Positions 46,229 to 54,424 of a DNA stretch of 64,000 nucleotides are shown piece by piece. The translations under genes and the position numbers were made by a program. Below the pieces are notes generated by a model. The model did no database searches. It was given only the letters and a program-made list of their open reading frames with translations, and had not been told where the DNA came from. The stretch is from Niastella yeongjuensis (GTDB lineage: Bacteria; Bacteroidota; Bacteroidia; Chitinophagales; Chitinophagaceae): the NCBI RefSeq assembly GCF_900110245.1, contig NZ_FOCZ01000023.1:1-64000 (forward strand), read 5' to 3'. The stretch's first letter is position 1; every line of letters starts with the position of its first letter.

Positions 46229-48823
46229 TTATTGCCTTTTCACAACTTTAATCACTTTCCTCCCGCCTCCCTGATCAATCTGCACCGTATACGTTCCCTG
46301 TATCAGTCTTTGTCCAATGGTTGTTTTATTAAGCCCGGTTCCTTTTTCAACCAGCCGTCCCAGTTGATCAAAAATGAAATATTTAAAATCGCCGGGGGCG
46401 GTTATATTAAATACATGATTGCTGGGGTTGGGCGAAATACTGATGGTATTCAACCGGTCGGTATTGGGGGTGAACAGGGTAGTAACAGCTGCGGCGCAGC
46501 TTACGCCTGTTACCGAAGAAGGACCCTGTATATTGATATTGTCGATGTTGGCCAGTCCGCCGCTGCCGGTGGCCTGCAATCGGAGATCGCTGGTGCCGGC
46601 ATTCAGACTAACATTGGCCTGCGAGGTTGTCCAGGTGGTAAAGTCGGCAGTAGCAGGGAAGCTGATGGCCGAAGCTGCAGTACTGCCATTAACGAGCAAG
46701 CTGGCGGGCCGGTCGCTGCCGCCACCATTGGAGTACCGCCACGAAATAGTATAGGTGCCGGCGGTTGGTACGGAAATCCGCCAGTTGACACCGCTGCCGG
46801 TTGCGTTATTGGTATTGCAGAAACCAGCGCCGGTAAACCCGGCATTGTTGTTATCGATGGTGCCATCCACACTGCAAAAACCAGTCGTGCTTTCCTGAAT
46901 GGTTACGGTTGAACCGCCGCTGCTGCTACCGGGGAAATAGATATTGGGCACAGGCGGTGCGCTCATGTCACCACCCAAATAAAAACCCGGATGTGGTGGT
47001 TGATTGTACGCCGAATTCTGCCAGGCAATGGCAACCCGGTATTGCGGATCGTGCATCAGGGTGTAAATACGGTTTGACGCAGTAGTGGTAGTAGTGAAGA
47101 TGCGTAAGGCGCTGTTGTCGGAAGTTCTTAAGATCACTTCTTCGCGCCAGTCGCCCAGGATATCGCCCGATAAACAGGGCGTGGCCTTGGTGCCGTTGTT
47201 GCTGGCGCAACCACTGGCGGTTAACAGGGTGCTGGTACTGCTGGTACTGTAATTCCATTTGCTGATCGTGATGTTATCGAGCAGTTCACGTTGCAGATCG
47301 GCATCCCACCAAACAGCAAAGTTGATAGACGGTTTGCTGGTGGTAATGCTGGTGCCGGTGCAGCTGTACAGGTTGCCACGGGCGGCCCACATTTCATAAC
47401 CTTTATAACGGGGATCGATGTCTGCAGCCATGGCCCGGCCTACATCGGCAGAAGCTTCTGCCACAGTGAAGATGCGGGCGCCGGTACGGGCATCAACAAG
47501 GGCGGCGCCTACCTGGCCATTACTGGCCGGGGTTTCATAACACTGCCATATTTCCAGACCTGCGCGGTCGGGGTTCATATCACTCATGTGCAGGGCATCA
47601 CCATGACCCATGGCATTGGCCCAAAAGCCGGTGCCATTGTCGTTAACAGCACTGGAACCATTGAATACTTCATCTTTCCCGTCGCCATCGGCATCGCCAA
47701 CTGTCATCTGGTGGTTACCCTGACCCGCATACGCACTGTTGCCGGAGTTGTTGCTATCGAAGTTCCAGCGCTGGGTAAGCTGGCCGTTGCGCCAGTCCCA
47801 TGCTACCCGGGTAAGCCGGGTATAATATCCGCGGCCGAATACCATGCTGGGTCTTGCACCGTCGAGGTAGGCAACGGCAGCAATAAAACGGTCAACACGG
47901 TTGCCATACGAATCGCCCCAGCTCGATACCGTACCACGTGCCGGCAAATAATTGGTGGTGGCCATGGCGGCGCCGGTTTGTCCATTGAAAACGGTCAGGT
48001 ATTCTGGTCCGTCCAATACATAACCGCTGGAGTTGCGGTAGTCGGCGCTGGCGCTGCCGATGGTAGTGCCCACACCATCCACGGTGGCGTCGGCAGTTTT
48101 ACAGGCCATTTCCGCTTTGCCATCGCCATCAAAATCGTACACCAGAAATTGGGTATAGTGCGCACCGGCACGAATATTTCTACCCAGATTAATACGCCAT
48201 AGGCGGGTACCATTTGTTTGATAGGCGTCGATGTACACATTGCCGGTGTAGCCCGATTGGGAATTGTCCTTCGAATTGGAAGGGTCCCATTTTACAATAA
48301 ATTCGTAATCGCCATCCCCGTCGAGATCACCAACGCTGCAGTCATTGGCGCTGTACGTGTACGCCACACCGTCGGGAGTGGTACCACCGGCCGGGATCTG
48401 AAGCGGAATGTTCAAATAATTTTGGGACCATACACTGGCGGCTTCTGAGGCAGTCTGTTCAACCCCATTGATCACGGGACGTACCGTGTAGGCACTGTTG
48501 GAAGAAATGTTATCTACGTAATTCGTAGAATTGGTGATGGGGGTGGTGTTCAACAGGGTAGTGTTGCGGTATACATTGAACCCGATACCGGAAGGATCAT
48601 TGCCGAATAATCGCCAGCCAATATATACCTGGCTGGTACTGGTGCGAACGGCTACCACACCGCGGTTCAAACGTTCCATTTGTTTTTGTGCTGTTGACCG
48701 CACCGGAACAAGGAACAACAATAAGAAAATGAAAAGTAAACAACTGTTGGTTGTTGTGGAAAGGTTGTAGCGAAAAGGGTGTAGTAATCCCTTGCTCGCA
48801 GGATAGGTAAATGCGAACTTCAT
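46229..48823 (-). CDS. Secreted rhamnogalacturonan lyase (PL11-type) with CBM and T9SS sorting domain
   Basis: An 864-aa secreted enzyme. After a signal region (LLFIFLLLFLVPVRSTA) comes a beta-propeller polysaccharide lyase family 11 domain (about 45-640): MERLNRGVVAVRTSTSQVYI, GWRLFGNDPSGIGFNVYR, CSVGDLDGDGDYEFIVKWDPSNS, and repeated DxDGDGK calcium-type loops. A carbohydrate-binding module of CBM6/35 type (about 640-770) and a C-terminal T9SS type A domain (about 790-864; SISPNPSNHVFNITAPG, GTYTVQID) follow. It cuts rhamnogalacturonan I backbones of pectin outside the cell and is exported by the type IX system. No other pectin genes adjoin. Confidence 0.94.
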   Translation of the reverse strand: MKFAFTYPASKGLLHPFRYNLSTTTNSCLLFIFLLLFLVPVRSTAQKQMERLNRGVVAVRTSTSQVYIGWRLFGNDPSGIGFNVYRNTTLLNTTPITNSTNYVDNISSNSAYTVRPVINGVEQTASEAASVWSQNYLNIPLQIPAGGTTPDGVAYTYSANDCSVGDLDGDGDYEFIVKWDPSNSKDNSQSGYTGNVYIDAYQTNGTRLWRINLGRNIRAGAHYTQFLVYDFDGDGKAEMACKTADATVDGVGTTIGSASADYRNSSGYVLDGPEYLTVFNGQTGAAMATTNYLPARGTVSSWGDSYGNRVDRFIAAVAYLDGARPSMVFGRGYYTRLTRVAWDWRNGQLTQRWNFDSNNSGNSAYAGQGNHQMTVGDADGDGKDEVFNGSSAVNDNGTGFWANAMGHGDALHMSDMNPDRAGLEIWQCYETPASNGQVGAALVDARTGARIFTVAEASADVGRAMAADIDPRYKGYEMWAARGNLYSCTGTSITTSKPSINFAVWWDADLQRELLDNITISKWNYSTSSTSTLLTASGCASNNGTKATPCLSGDILGDWREEVILRTSDNSALRIFTTTTTASNRIYTLMHDPQYRVAIAWQNSAYNQPPHPGFYLGGDMSAPPVPNIYFPGSSSGGSTVTIQESTTGFCSVDGTIDNNNAGFTGAGFCNTNNATGSGVNWRISVPTAGTYTISWRYSNGGGSDRPASLLVNGSTAASAISFPATADFTTWTTSQANVSLNAGTSDLRLQATGSGGLANIDNINIQGPSSVTGVSCAAAVTTLFTPNTDRLNTISISPNPSNHVFNITAPGDFKYFIFDQLGRLVEKGTGLNKTTIGQRLIQGTYTVQIDQGGGRKVIKVVKRQ

Positions 48824-49083
48824 ATGGCTGAGTTTTAGTTAGAAAGCATCGGGACGAACATTTCCAACTGGTTGGGTTGCTGGCAATCGTTGTGTTGATC
48901 TGGGAGCGTACGGATAGTGTAGGAAGTTAGTTGTAGAATATTGCAAAACCATCCTGATCTGTTATGTGAAAAGCCGCACCCCTGTTGATTTTAAAATAGT
49001 TTAATACATAGTAGCTTTAACATATTTACTTTTGTAAGCGAAGCAGGGGTGAAGGCGGCTTAAAATCACAAAAACCTAATTTT
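48824..49083. other. Divergent promoter region of lyase and amine oxidase genes
   Basis: About 260 bp without a gene; contains the -7 box at 49027-49034 for the amine oxidase. Confidence 0.4.
49027..49034 (+). promoter_or_regulatory. Bacteroidota -7 promoter box
   Basis: TACTTTTG matches TAnnTTTG exactly, 50 bases before the amine oxidase start. No -33 TTG at the normal spacing. Confidence 0.5.
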
Positions 49084-50352
49084 ATGCAAGAGTCTATTAT
49101 AATAATTGGCGCCGGCGCTACCGGCCTCATGGCTGCCCGTAAATTATCGGCAGCCGGTTTTGCGGTAACGGTGCTGGAAGCAAATGATCGCATCGGCGGA
49201 CGGATCCATACCATTCAGCCGCCCGGTTTTTTAAAACCCATTGAAGAAGGGGCGGAGTTTATGCATGGCAAACTACCGCTGACTATGGAGCTGTTGAAAG
49301 AAGCAAGAATTCCCCACCAGCCCGTAGGCGGAGATATGATACGGGTAAAAAATGGCGAATGGTCAATCCAGGAGGAGTTTATTGCCGGTTGGGATGAATT
49401 GATGGACCGTATGGCCAGCCTGAAAACCGACATGACCCTGACCGATTTTCTGCAACAATACTTCGGCGATGATAAATATGAATTGTTGCGGCAATCGGCG
49501 CAACGATTTGCCGAAGGGTTCGATGTGGCCGAACCCAGTGAGGTAAGTGTAATGGGATTGCAGGAAGAATGGAGCCATGAAGAGGAAGAGCAATACCGGA
49601 TCCCCGGCGGATATACCCAGGTGATGGAATACCTGCGACAGGCAAGTATAGCAGATGGCTGTAACGTGCAGCTTTCAAGCCCGGTAAAAACCATTCGCTG
49701 GCAATCGCACCAGGTAGAAGCCATCACTGCCGACGGGCGCGTGTTCACCGCACAAAAGGCACTCATCACGTTGCCATTGGGCGTATTGCAGGCCGCGCCG
49801 CAACACAGCAACGCACTTTCATTTGAACCGGCGATCAACGCGCAAAAAGAAGCCTGGCAGCAAGTAGGATTCGGGTCGGTGGTAAAAGTGATCATTCAGT
49901 TTTCAGAACGCTTCTGGTTACGGTATAGTCAGGATATCGGTTTTATCTTAAGCGAAGAAGCCATCCCCACCTGGTGGACACACTTACCCGACACCGATGC
50001 CATCCTCACCGGCTGGCTGGGCGGACCCAAAGCCACCCGTTATACAGCCGCAGACAACGACAGGGTACTGCAGGATGCACTGCAATCACTGGCGAATATC
50101 TTCCGCATGCCAGTTGATGAAATACGATCATTGGTAACCGCTTCGCATATAGCCAAATGGCAAAACAATCCGGCCAGTGTAGGCGCTTATAGTTATAATA
50201 AGTTGTTTACAAACGATGCGCGTGCCTTATTGAATAAACCAGTTCAGGATACTTTGTACTTCGCAGGCGAAGGTTTATACGACGGTATTAATGGAGGCAC
50301 AGTAGAGGCCGCTTTACAATCTGCAGTAGACGTGGTTAAATTGATGGTTTAA
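49084..50352 (+). CDS. FAD-dependent amine oxidase family protein
   Basis: A 422-aa flavoprotein of the monoamine oxidase/polyamine oxidase type. FAD-binding Rossmann motif at the N-terminus (IIIGAGATGLMAARKLSAAGFAVTVLEA-type, GRIHTIQPPG), GGYTQVMEYL, and the C-terminal FAD motif YFAGEGLYDGINGGTVEAAL. The middle region binds the substrate. It probably oxidises a primary or poly-amine, giving an aldehyde, ammonia and peroxide. No signal peptide. Confidence 0.92.
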   Translation: MQESIIIIGAGATGLMAARKLSAAGFAVTVLEANDRIGGRIHTIQPPGFLKPIEEGAEFMHGKLPLTMELLKEARIPHQPVGGDMIRVKNGEWSIQEEFIAGWDELMDRMASLKTDMTLTDFLQQYFGDDKYELLRQSAQRFAEGFDVAEPSEVSVMGLQEEWSHEEEEQYRIPGGYTQVMEYLRQASIADGCNVQLSSPVKTIRWQSHQVEAITADGRVFTAQKALITLPLGVLQAAPQHSNALSFEPAINAQKEAWQQVGFGSVVKVIIQFSERFWLRYSQDIGFILSEEAIPTWWTHLPDTDAILTGWLGGPKATRYTAADNDRVLQDALQSLANIFRMPVDEIRSLVTASHIAKWQNNPASVGAYSYNKLFTNDARALLNKPVQDTLYFAGEGLYDGINGGTVEAALQSAVDVVKLMV

Positions 50353-50962
50353 AGTTGAAAGTTGATAGTTTAAAGTTTAAAGTTAATCGTAATTCTACTA
50401 GTTCAACCAAAAACTTCATCATCCCGCATAGTTGTTTGGCTACTAAATAACAAGTGGCAGCATTTTTGTTATACAGTGGTCGACTAATTGTTACCTATGA
50501 AGAAGATTGGTGAGGCAACCTTTCTGATTGTAGCGGATGTTATACCTTATGTACCATTATTCATCCGTTCTTTATTATTATTCTGTAGCAGATCTATTGT
50601 ATCTGAAGAACAATCTTCTTTAAGGAAGAGCTATCCCCGGAATAGCATCTTCTGTAGTCACGCCTTGTTTGAATATTCCCCTTTAGAAAGAAAAGCAGTT
50701 GTTGTTTAGCCATGTCGATATGAATGAATATCGCATAAAGTCTTTTGTTTAATCCATACTCCTTACCTCGGGCGTAGTAGCCGGTAGAGAGTCGGCCACC
50801 CGGTTTGCTACGCCCAAATGTTTAATTGTATTGTTTACAATAAACATTGTTGTTAATGTATTGATACTACCCTTCGGCTTACCAACATGAAGAAGCCCCG
50901 GCGGTACCGTCGGGGCTTTCTGTACTACGTGCACTGCGAAAATTGGGTAAAACTGTAATCAT
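50353..50962. other. Gene-poor region with AAAGTT array
   Basis: About 600 bp. An AAAGTTGAAAGTTGATAGTTT array follows the amine oxidase stop (50350-50385). A 73-aa ORF (50488-50709) is not convincing. A terminator lies at 50891-50920. Confidence 0.45.
50891..50920 (-). terminator. Terminator of the small membrane protein gene
   Basis: AAGCCCCGGCGG and CCGTCGGGGCTT (one G-T pair) around TA, followed on the minus strand by CTTCTTC. It is 43 bases after the stop codon of the 51-aa gene. Confidence 0.7.
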
Positions 50963-51118
50963 TTATTTGCTTAAGAAACCATCGATACCAACATAGATAC
51001 AGGAAGCCACAAAAGCGGTGATCAAAAAGATCACAAAGGTGATCAGCGCAATGTGTTCCGAATTGCTGTAAATTTCATTACCACTACTACTGCTGCTTTG
51101 GGTATTTGCCGGTTTCAT
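50963..51118 (-). CDS. Small single-pass membrane protein
   Basis: A 51-aa peptide: a Ser/Gly-rich soluble start (MKPANTQSSSSSGNEIYSNS) and one membrane helix (HIALITFVIFLITAFVASCIYVGI). The ORF can extend upstream by 15 codons but the internal ATG gives a more natural protein. A terminator follows it, which supports a real gene. Function unknown. Confidence 0.55.
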   Translation of the reverse strand: MKPANTQSSSSSGNEIYSNSEHIALITFVIFLITAFVASCIYVGIDGFLSK

Positions 51119-51634
51119 AGTTAAATGTTTCCTATATCCATTTAAAAGTGATGCCTCGACCACGTGCTATTGATCATCAATGATTTAGTAAAAAGAAGTG
51201 TGGAAAAGTGGACACACATTAGGTAAATGGGAAAAGGCAGAAGCAAAGGGCAGAGGGCAGAGGGCAGAGGGCAGAGGGCAGAAGGCAGAAGGCAGAGGGC
51301 AGAAGGCAGAGGGCAGAGGGCAGAGTCTCAATCAAAAACTAAAAACTGAGAACTAAGAACTAAGAACATGAACTCAAAACTTTAAACATCAACCCAATAA
51401 CCCAATAACCCAATAACCCAATAACCCAATAACCTACACCTAATAACCTATAAACTTAATAACCTGCCTGTTACGAATATCAGGCAGGTTACGACAATAA
51501 ATTCCCGGTTATAAACCAACAAAGTTTATAACAACTAAAAACGATCAACTAAAAAATTAGCTAACATAACTTGCCTGATGCTCCCGGCTTATGCGGGACC
51601 AGGCTTTGGGGGGAAGCAGAAAACCAGGTGCGGG
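51119..51634. repeat. Longest GGCAGA array and CCCAATAA array
   Basis: A run of about 13 GGCAGA heptamers (51235-51325) is followed by AACTAAGAACTAAGAAC units and about five copies of an 8-nt CCCAATAA repeat (51400-51432), then AATAACC variants. The hairpin at 51582-51598 closes the region. Confidence 0.85.
51582..51598. repeat. TCCCGG-CTTATG-CGGGA hairpin, copy 2
   Basis: Close variant of the motif at 44598-44616; 31 bases after it the minus-strand 89-aa gene ends. Confidence 0.45.
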
Positions 51635-51904
51635 TTATATACTCCGCAACTCTTCCTCTATCAGATCATGAAAGGTAGTCTCCTTATCCATCACCCAATT
51701 TGGCAGAGTCTGTGGCAGTATCTTCCAACTGTCTTGTTCCTTTTGCATGCGAAACAGGATACGGTTACCTCTGTCATCGCTTACATCCACAGTAAATAAT
51801 CCTTCATTGGATCCGCCCAATTTCCTGAAGTTAAATTCCTTCAACCGTCCATTCACTTTCACCAACTTGGTGAAGTGGATATTTTTCTTTACTTCAATTC
51901 GCAT
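51635..51904 (-). CDS. Small conserved-type hypothetical protein
   Basis: An 89-aa basic cytosolic protein (MRIEVKKNIHFTKLVKVNGR, EGLFTVDVSDDRGNRILFRMQKEQDSWKIL, then a helical ETTFHDLIEEELRSI). The strand pattern resembles small beta-sandwich proteins, but no family is recognised. The ORF could extend 14 codons upstream; the internal ATG is better. Confidence 0.6.
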   Translation of the reverse strand: MRIEVKKNIHFTKLVKVNGRLKEFNFRKLGGSNEGLFTVDVSDDRGNRILFRMQKEQDSWKILPQTLPNWVMDKETTFHDLIEEELRSI

Positions 51905-52310
51905 AGTCCAAAGTATGTAACAAGTGAAACACAAAGTTATGAGCAATTCTCATGCTACAATTATAAAAAAACACTAATTAATTTATTTTTTATCGGCTAC
52001 ACGCCGCTGCCCGTCTGCATTTTACGCTGTCCTATTATTTTTTAATTGTCAACATGTCATTCTTTTTTCTGTATACTTTAATACTCAATTGTAATAAAAC
52101 GGTTTAGGGCACCAGTTAGTAAGTTGTATTATTTGTCAGTGCATAAGTAAAGTACTTACTGCCGAAAATTAGAACAACTAAAGCTGAACATTCCACCGCT
52201 TATAGTGTAGCGGCTACCTCTTTCGGCTTTTTGTATTTGGCTTACCGCTTACAGCTTACCGCTTACCGCTTACCGCTTAGAGCTTACAGCATTACCACTC
52301 CCAAATCCGC
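51905..52310. repeat. Spacer with CTTACCG heptamer array
   Basis: AT-rich, with CTTACCGCTTACAGCTTACCG and more copies (about 52240-52290) ending about 20 bases from the L,D-transpeptidase stop codon. Nothing else seen. Confidence 0.6.
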
Positions 52311-53954
52311 TTACTGAAATAGCATACTTTTCACTTTCTTGTCATGCCCGTACACATCTTCCCTGAAGTTCAAACGGCCGGCATCATCTACCCAGGCTGT
52401 GTAGTAGGTGATGAACACTTCGGCTTTGTCTTTCAGCTTCACCACTTTCTGTTCTTTGGCATTCATGGCATCTGCTATTTTGGTGGCATCCCAGTCAGGA
52501 TCATTGCGTAACAGGTACCCGGCCATCTTTTGGGCATCGGCCAGGCGAATGCAGCCATGACTGAATGCGCGTTTCGACTGGTTGAATAAACTCTTGGCCG
52601 GTGTATCGTGCAGATAAATATCAAAGCTGTTGGGAAACAGGAACTTCACCTTACCCAATGCGTTTTTATCTCCAGGCAGCTGACGAATATCAGGAATGCC
52701 ATCGCCGTCCTTATCGCCCTGGTCTTCCATTTCGTTCTCTTCCAGGTAATTTTTATTTTTTTCTATCTCAGGTAAGATCTCATTGGTTACAATCCGGGGA
52801 GGAATATTCCAGTAGGGCGCAAATACCACCTGGTTAAGCGTGCCGGTAAACTGGGTGGTACTGTGTCCATCCTTGCCTACCACTACATTCATATCGAATT
52901 CCTTTTTACCATTTTCAAATAAGTGTAAAATGAACTCAGGGATGTTGATGATAAGGAGGGTGCCATTGGGTTGGGATGGCATCCAGCGCATGCGGCCCAT
53001 GTTGATCAGGATCTGCTCGATGCGGTTGCGCAGGGGCACGTTCATTTCGGTGATCAGGTCCTTGTTCAGCGTGCCGGTGCCCTTCATCCCGAATCGCTCC
53101 TGGATGTGCGTTATGCCTTCGGCCAGGGTGTCGTTAAATACGTTGGACGTATCATTGCCAGCCAGGTCGCCGGTCATTTGCAGGTATTGTTTTATCAGGG
53201 GAACGTGCAGCGAGGATTTGCCTTTCTTCAAAGCCTTCGCTTCTGCAGGAATGGTGGGCAGGGTGCCTCTTTTATTCAGCTCCACATATTTCTGCAGCTG
53301 CATTTTTAGTGATTTGTAATTGGTATTGATGTCTTCGAAATACTTATTGTTTTTATGTTTTTTAGAAAGCAGGGAATCGGCCAGTTGCAGGGGATCGGCT
53401 TTTTTAAAGGGCACGAGCCGTTCCAGCTCTTTCCGCTTTACATATCCTTTCTCAAAATTTTTGGAAGCATATTTGAGTAGGCTATGGGTAAGTTGTAATT
53501 CGGTTTGTCGCAGGCCTTTGTTGTCGGCGCTTACAGTAAAACTATCAGCCAGCAACCGATTCATTTGTTTTTCAAGGCTTTTGTTGGCCAATGTGGTATC
53601 GCCTGAGTAGGTGAGGTAGTGATCGAACAGGTTCCAGAAGCCTTGTGCTTCTTCAGTAAACCCTTCGCTGGTGAACCAGGCGTATTGATAATTGCGGGCA
53701 TTGTAAAAGCTGATCATCCGGTTGGCCAGGGTATCGGTCAGATGGTGCCGGGCGATGAAATCATCCAGGGCGGCACTGTCCAGAAACAGATCTGAATAAG
53801 AGTTGGCTTTTGTAATGCTCAGGTCCCGCCTGGAAATGTTCTTCAGGGCATTGGGGCCGGTTTCACTTTCGCTTTCTCCATTTTTGTTTTCAGCACCGTT
53901 TCCACAACTGGCAAACAATAGGGTAACAAGAAATAAATAGAGGATGTACTTCAT
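52311..53954 (-). CDS. L,D-transpeptidase (YkuD family) lipoprotein
   Basis: A 547-aa lipoprotein with lipobox LLFASCGN (Cys17). The N-terminal half (about 55-230) is a scaffold domain usual in Bacteroidota YcbB-type enzymes; a peptidoglycan-binding-like part (HVPLIKQYLQMTGDLAG, about 250-300) and the YkuD catalytic domain (about 320-500) follow, with HDTPAKSLFNQSKRAFSHGCIRL containing the nucleophilic Cys468 and upstream His. It cross-links peptidoglycan through 3-3 bonds or attaches proteins, in the periplasm. Confidence 0.94.
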   Translation of the reverse strand: MKYILYLFLVTLLFASCGNGAENKNGESESETGPNALKNISRRDLSITKANSYSDLFLDSAALDDFIARHHLTDTLANRMISFYNARNYQYAWFTSEGFTEEAQGFWNLFDHYLTYSGDTTLANKSLEKQMNRLLADSFTVSADNKGLRQTELQLTHSLLKYASKNFEKGYVKRKELERLVPFKKADPLQLADSLLSKKHKNNKYFEDINTNYKSLKMQLQKYVELNKRGTLPTIPAEAKALKKGKSSLHVPLIKQYLQMTGDLAGNDTSNVFNDTLAEGITHIQERFGMKGTGTLNKDLITEMNVPLRNRIEQILINMGRMRWMPSQPNGTLLIINIPEFILHLFENGKKEFDMNVVVGKDGHSTTQFTGTLNQVVFAPYWNIPPRIVTNEILPEIEKNKNYLEENEMEDQGDKDGDGIPDIRQLPGDKNALGKVKFLFPNSFDIYLHDTPAKSLFNQSKRAFSHGCIRLADAQKMAGYLLRNDPDWDATKIADAMNAKEQKVVKLKDKAEVFITYYTAWVDDAGRLNFREDVYGHDKKVKSMLFQ

Positions 53955-54424
53955 ACCTCATGATAAATGAAATCTTATACCATCGGGAAATTGGGCACTT
54001 CTTTTCTAAATTGATAATTATCAATTGACCGCAGGGGCATGGTTATATAAGGGTGTAGAAATGCTTCTACACTGTTCGGTTCATTGTCACTACTTATTCG
54101 GGCTCAACACAGGCAAACTATAGGTTAACTATACTTTCATCAAAGGTTTGCACTAATAATAACGCAGCGATATACTGCAGATATCCCGCCTCTATATAGA
54201 GGCGGGATATCTGTGAGTCATCTTCGGGATATCAGTGGAATATCTATGGAATATCTATTATAATGACATGAATCTGAACTGGTTCCGGAAGGGCAAAAAC
54301 AGGGTGCTGACAGGGAGGGAAGTAGACGAAAGTGTAATTATAAGTGGTCACATTCCGGGAGGTACGGCAACCGGAATCATTCAACAACAACGTCTTATCT
54401 TTAGTAAATCAAAACTAACAACAC
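53955..54424. other. Divergent region with palindrome
   Basis: 470 bp between the transpeptidase and the gamma-glutamyltransferase-like gene. It holds a perfect 34-bp palindrome, direct GGAATATCTAT repeats and a TATCTTTA box about 30 bases before the downstream ATG. A 147-aa plus-strand ORF here overlaps the next gene in another frame and is rejected. Confidence 0.5.
54179..54212. promoter_or_regulatory. Perfect 34-bp palindrome, possible operator
   Basis: A 34-nt sequence identical to its reverse complement, with outer AGATATCCCGCCTC arms around TATATA. It has no T run, so it is not a terminator. Downstream lie GGGATATCAG and two GGAATATCTAT direct repeats (about 54230-54260), which share its GATATC outer motif. 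Confidence 0.55.

Noticed and set aside
47291-48202. 303-aa plus-strand ORF within the lyase gene
   Set aside because: Antisense of a confident PL11 gene; composition is that of a reverse frame.
50488-50709. 73-aa plus ORF after the amine oxidase
   Set aside because: Odd composition, no promoter or neighbour support.
51235-51325. CRISPR-like look of the GGCAGA array
   Set aside because: Unit is 7 nt with no spacers and no cas genes; it is a simple tandem repeat.
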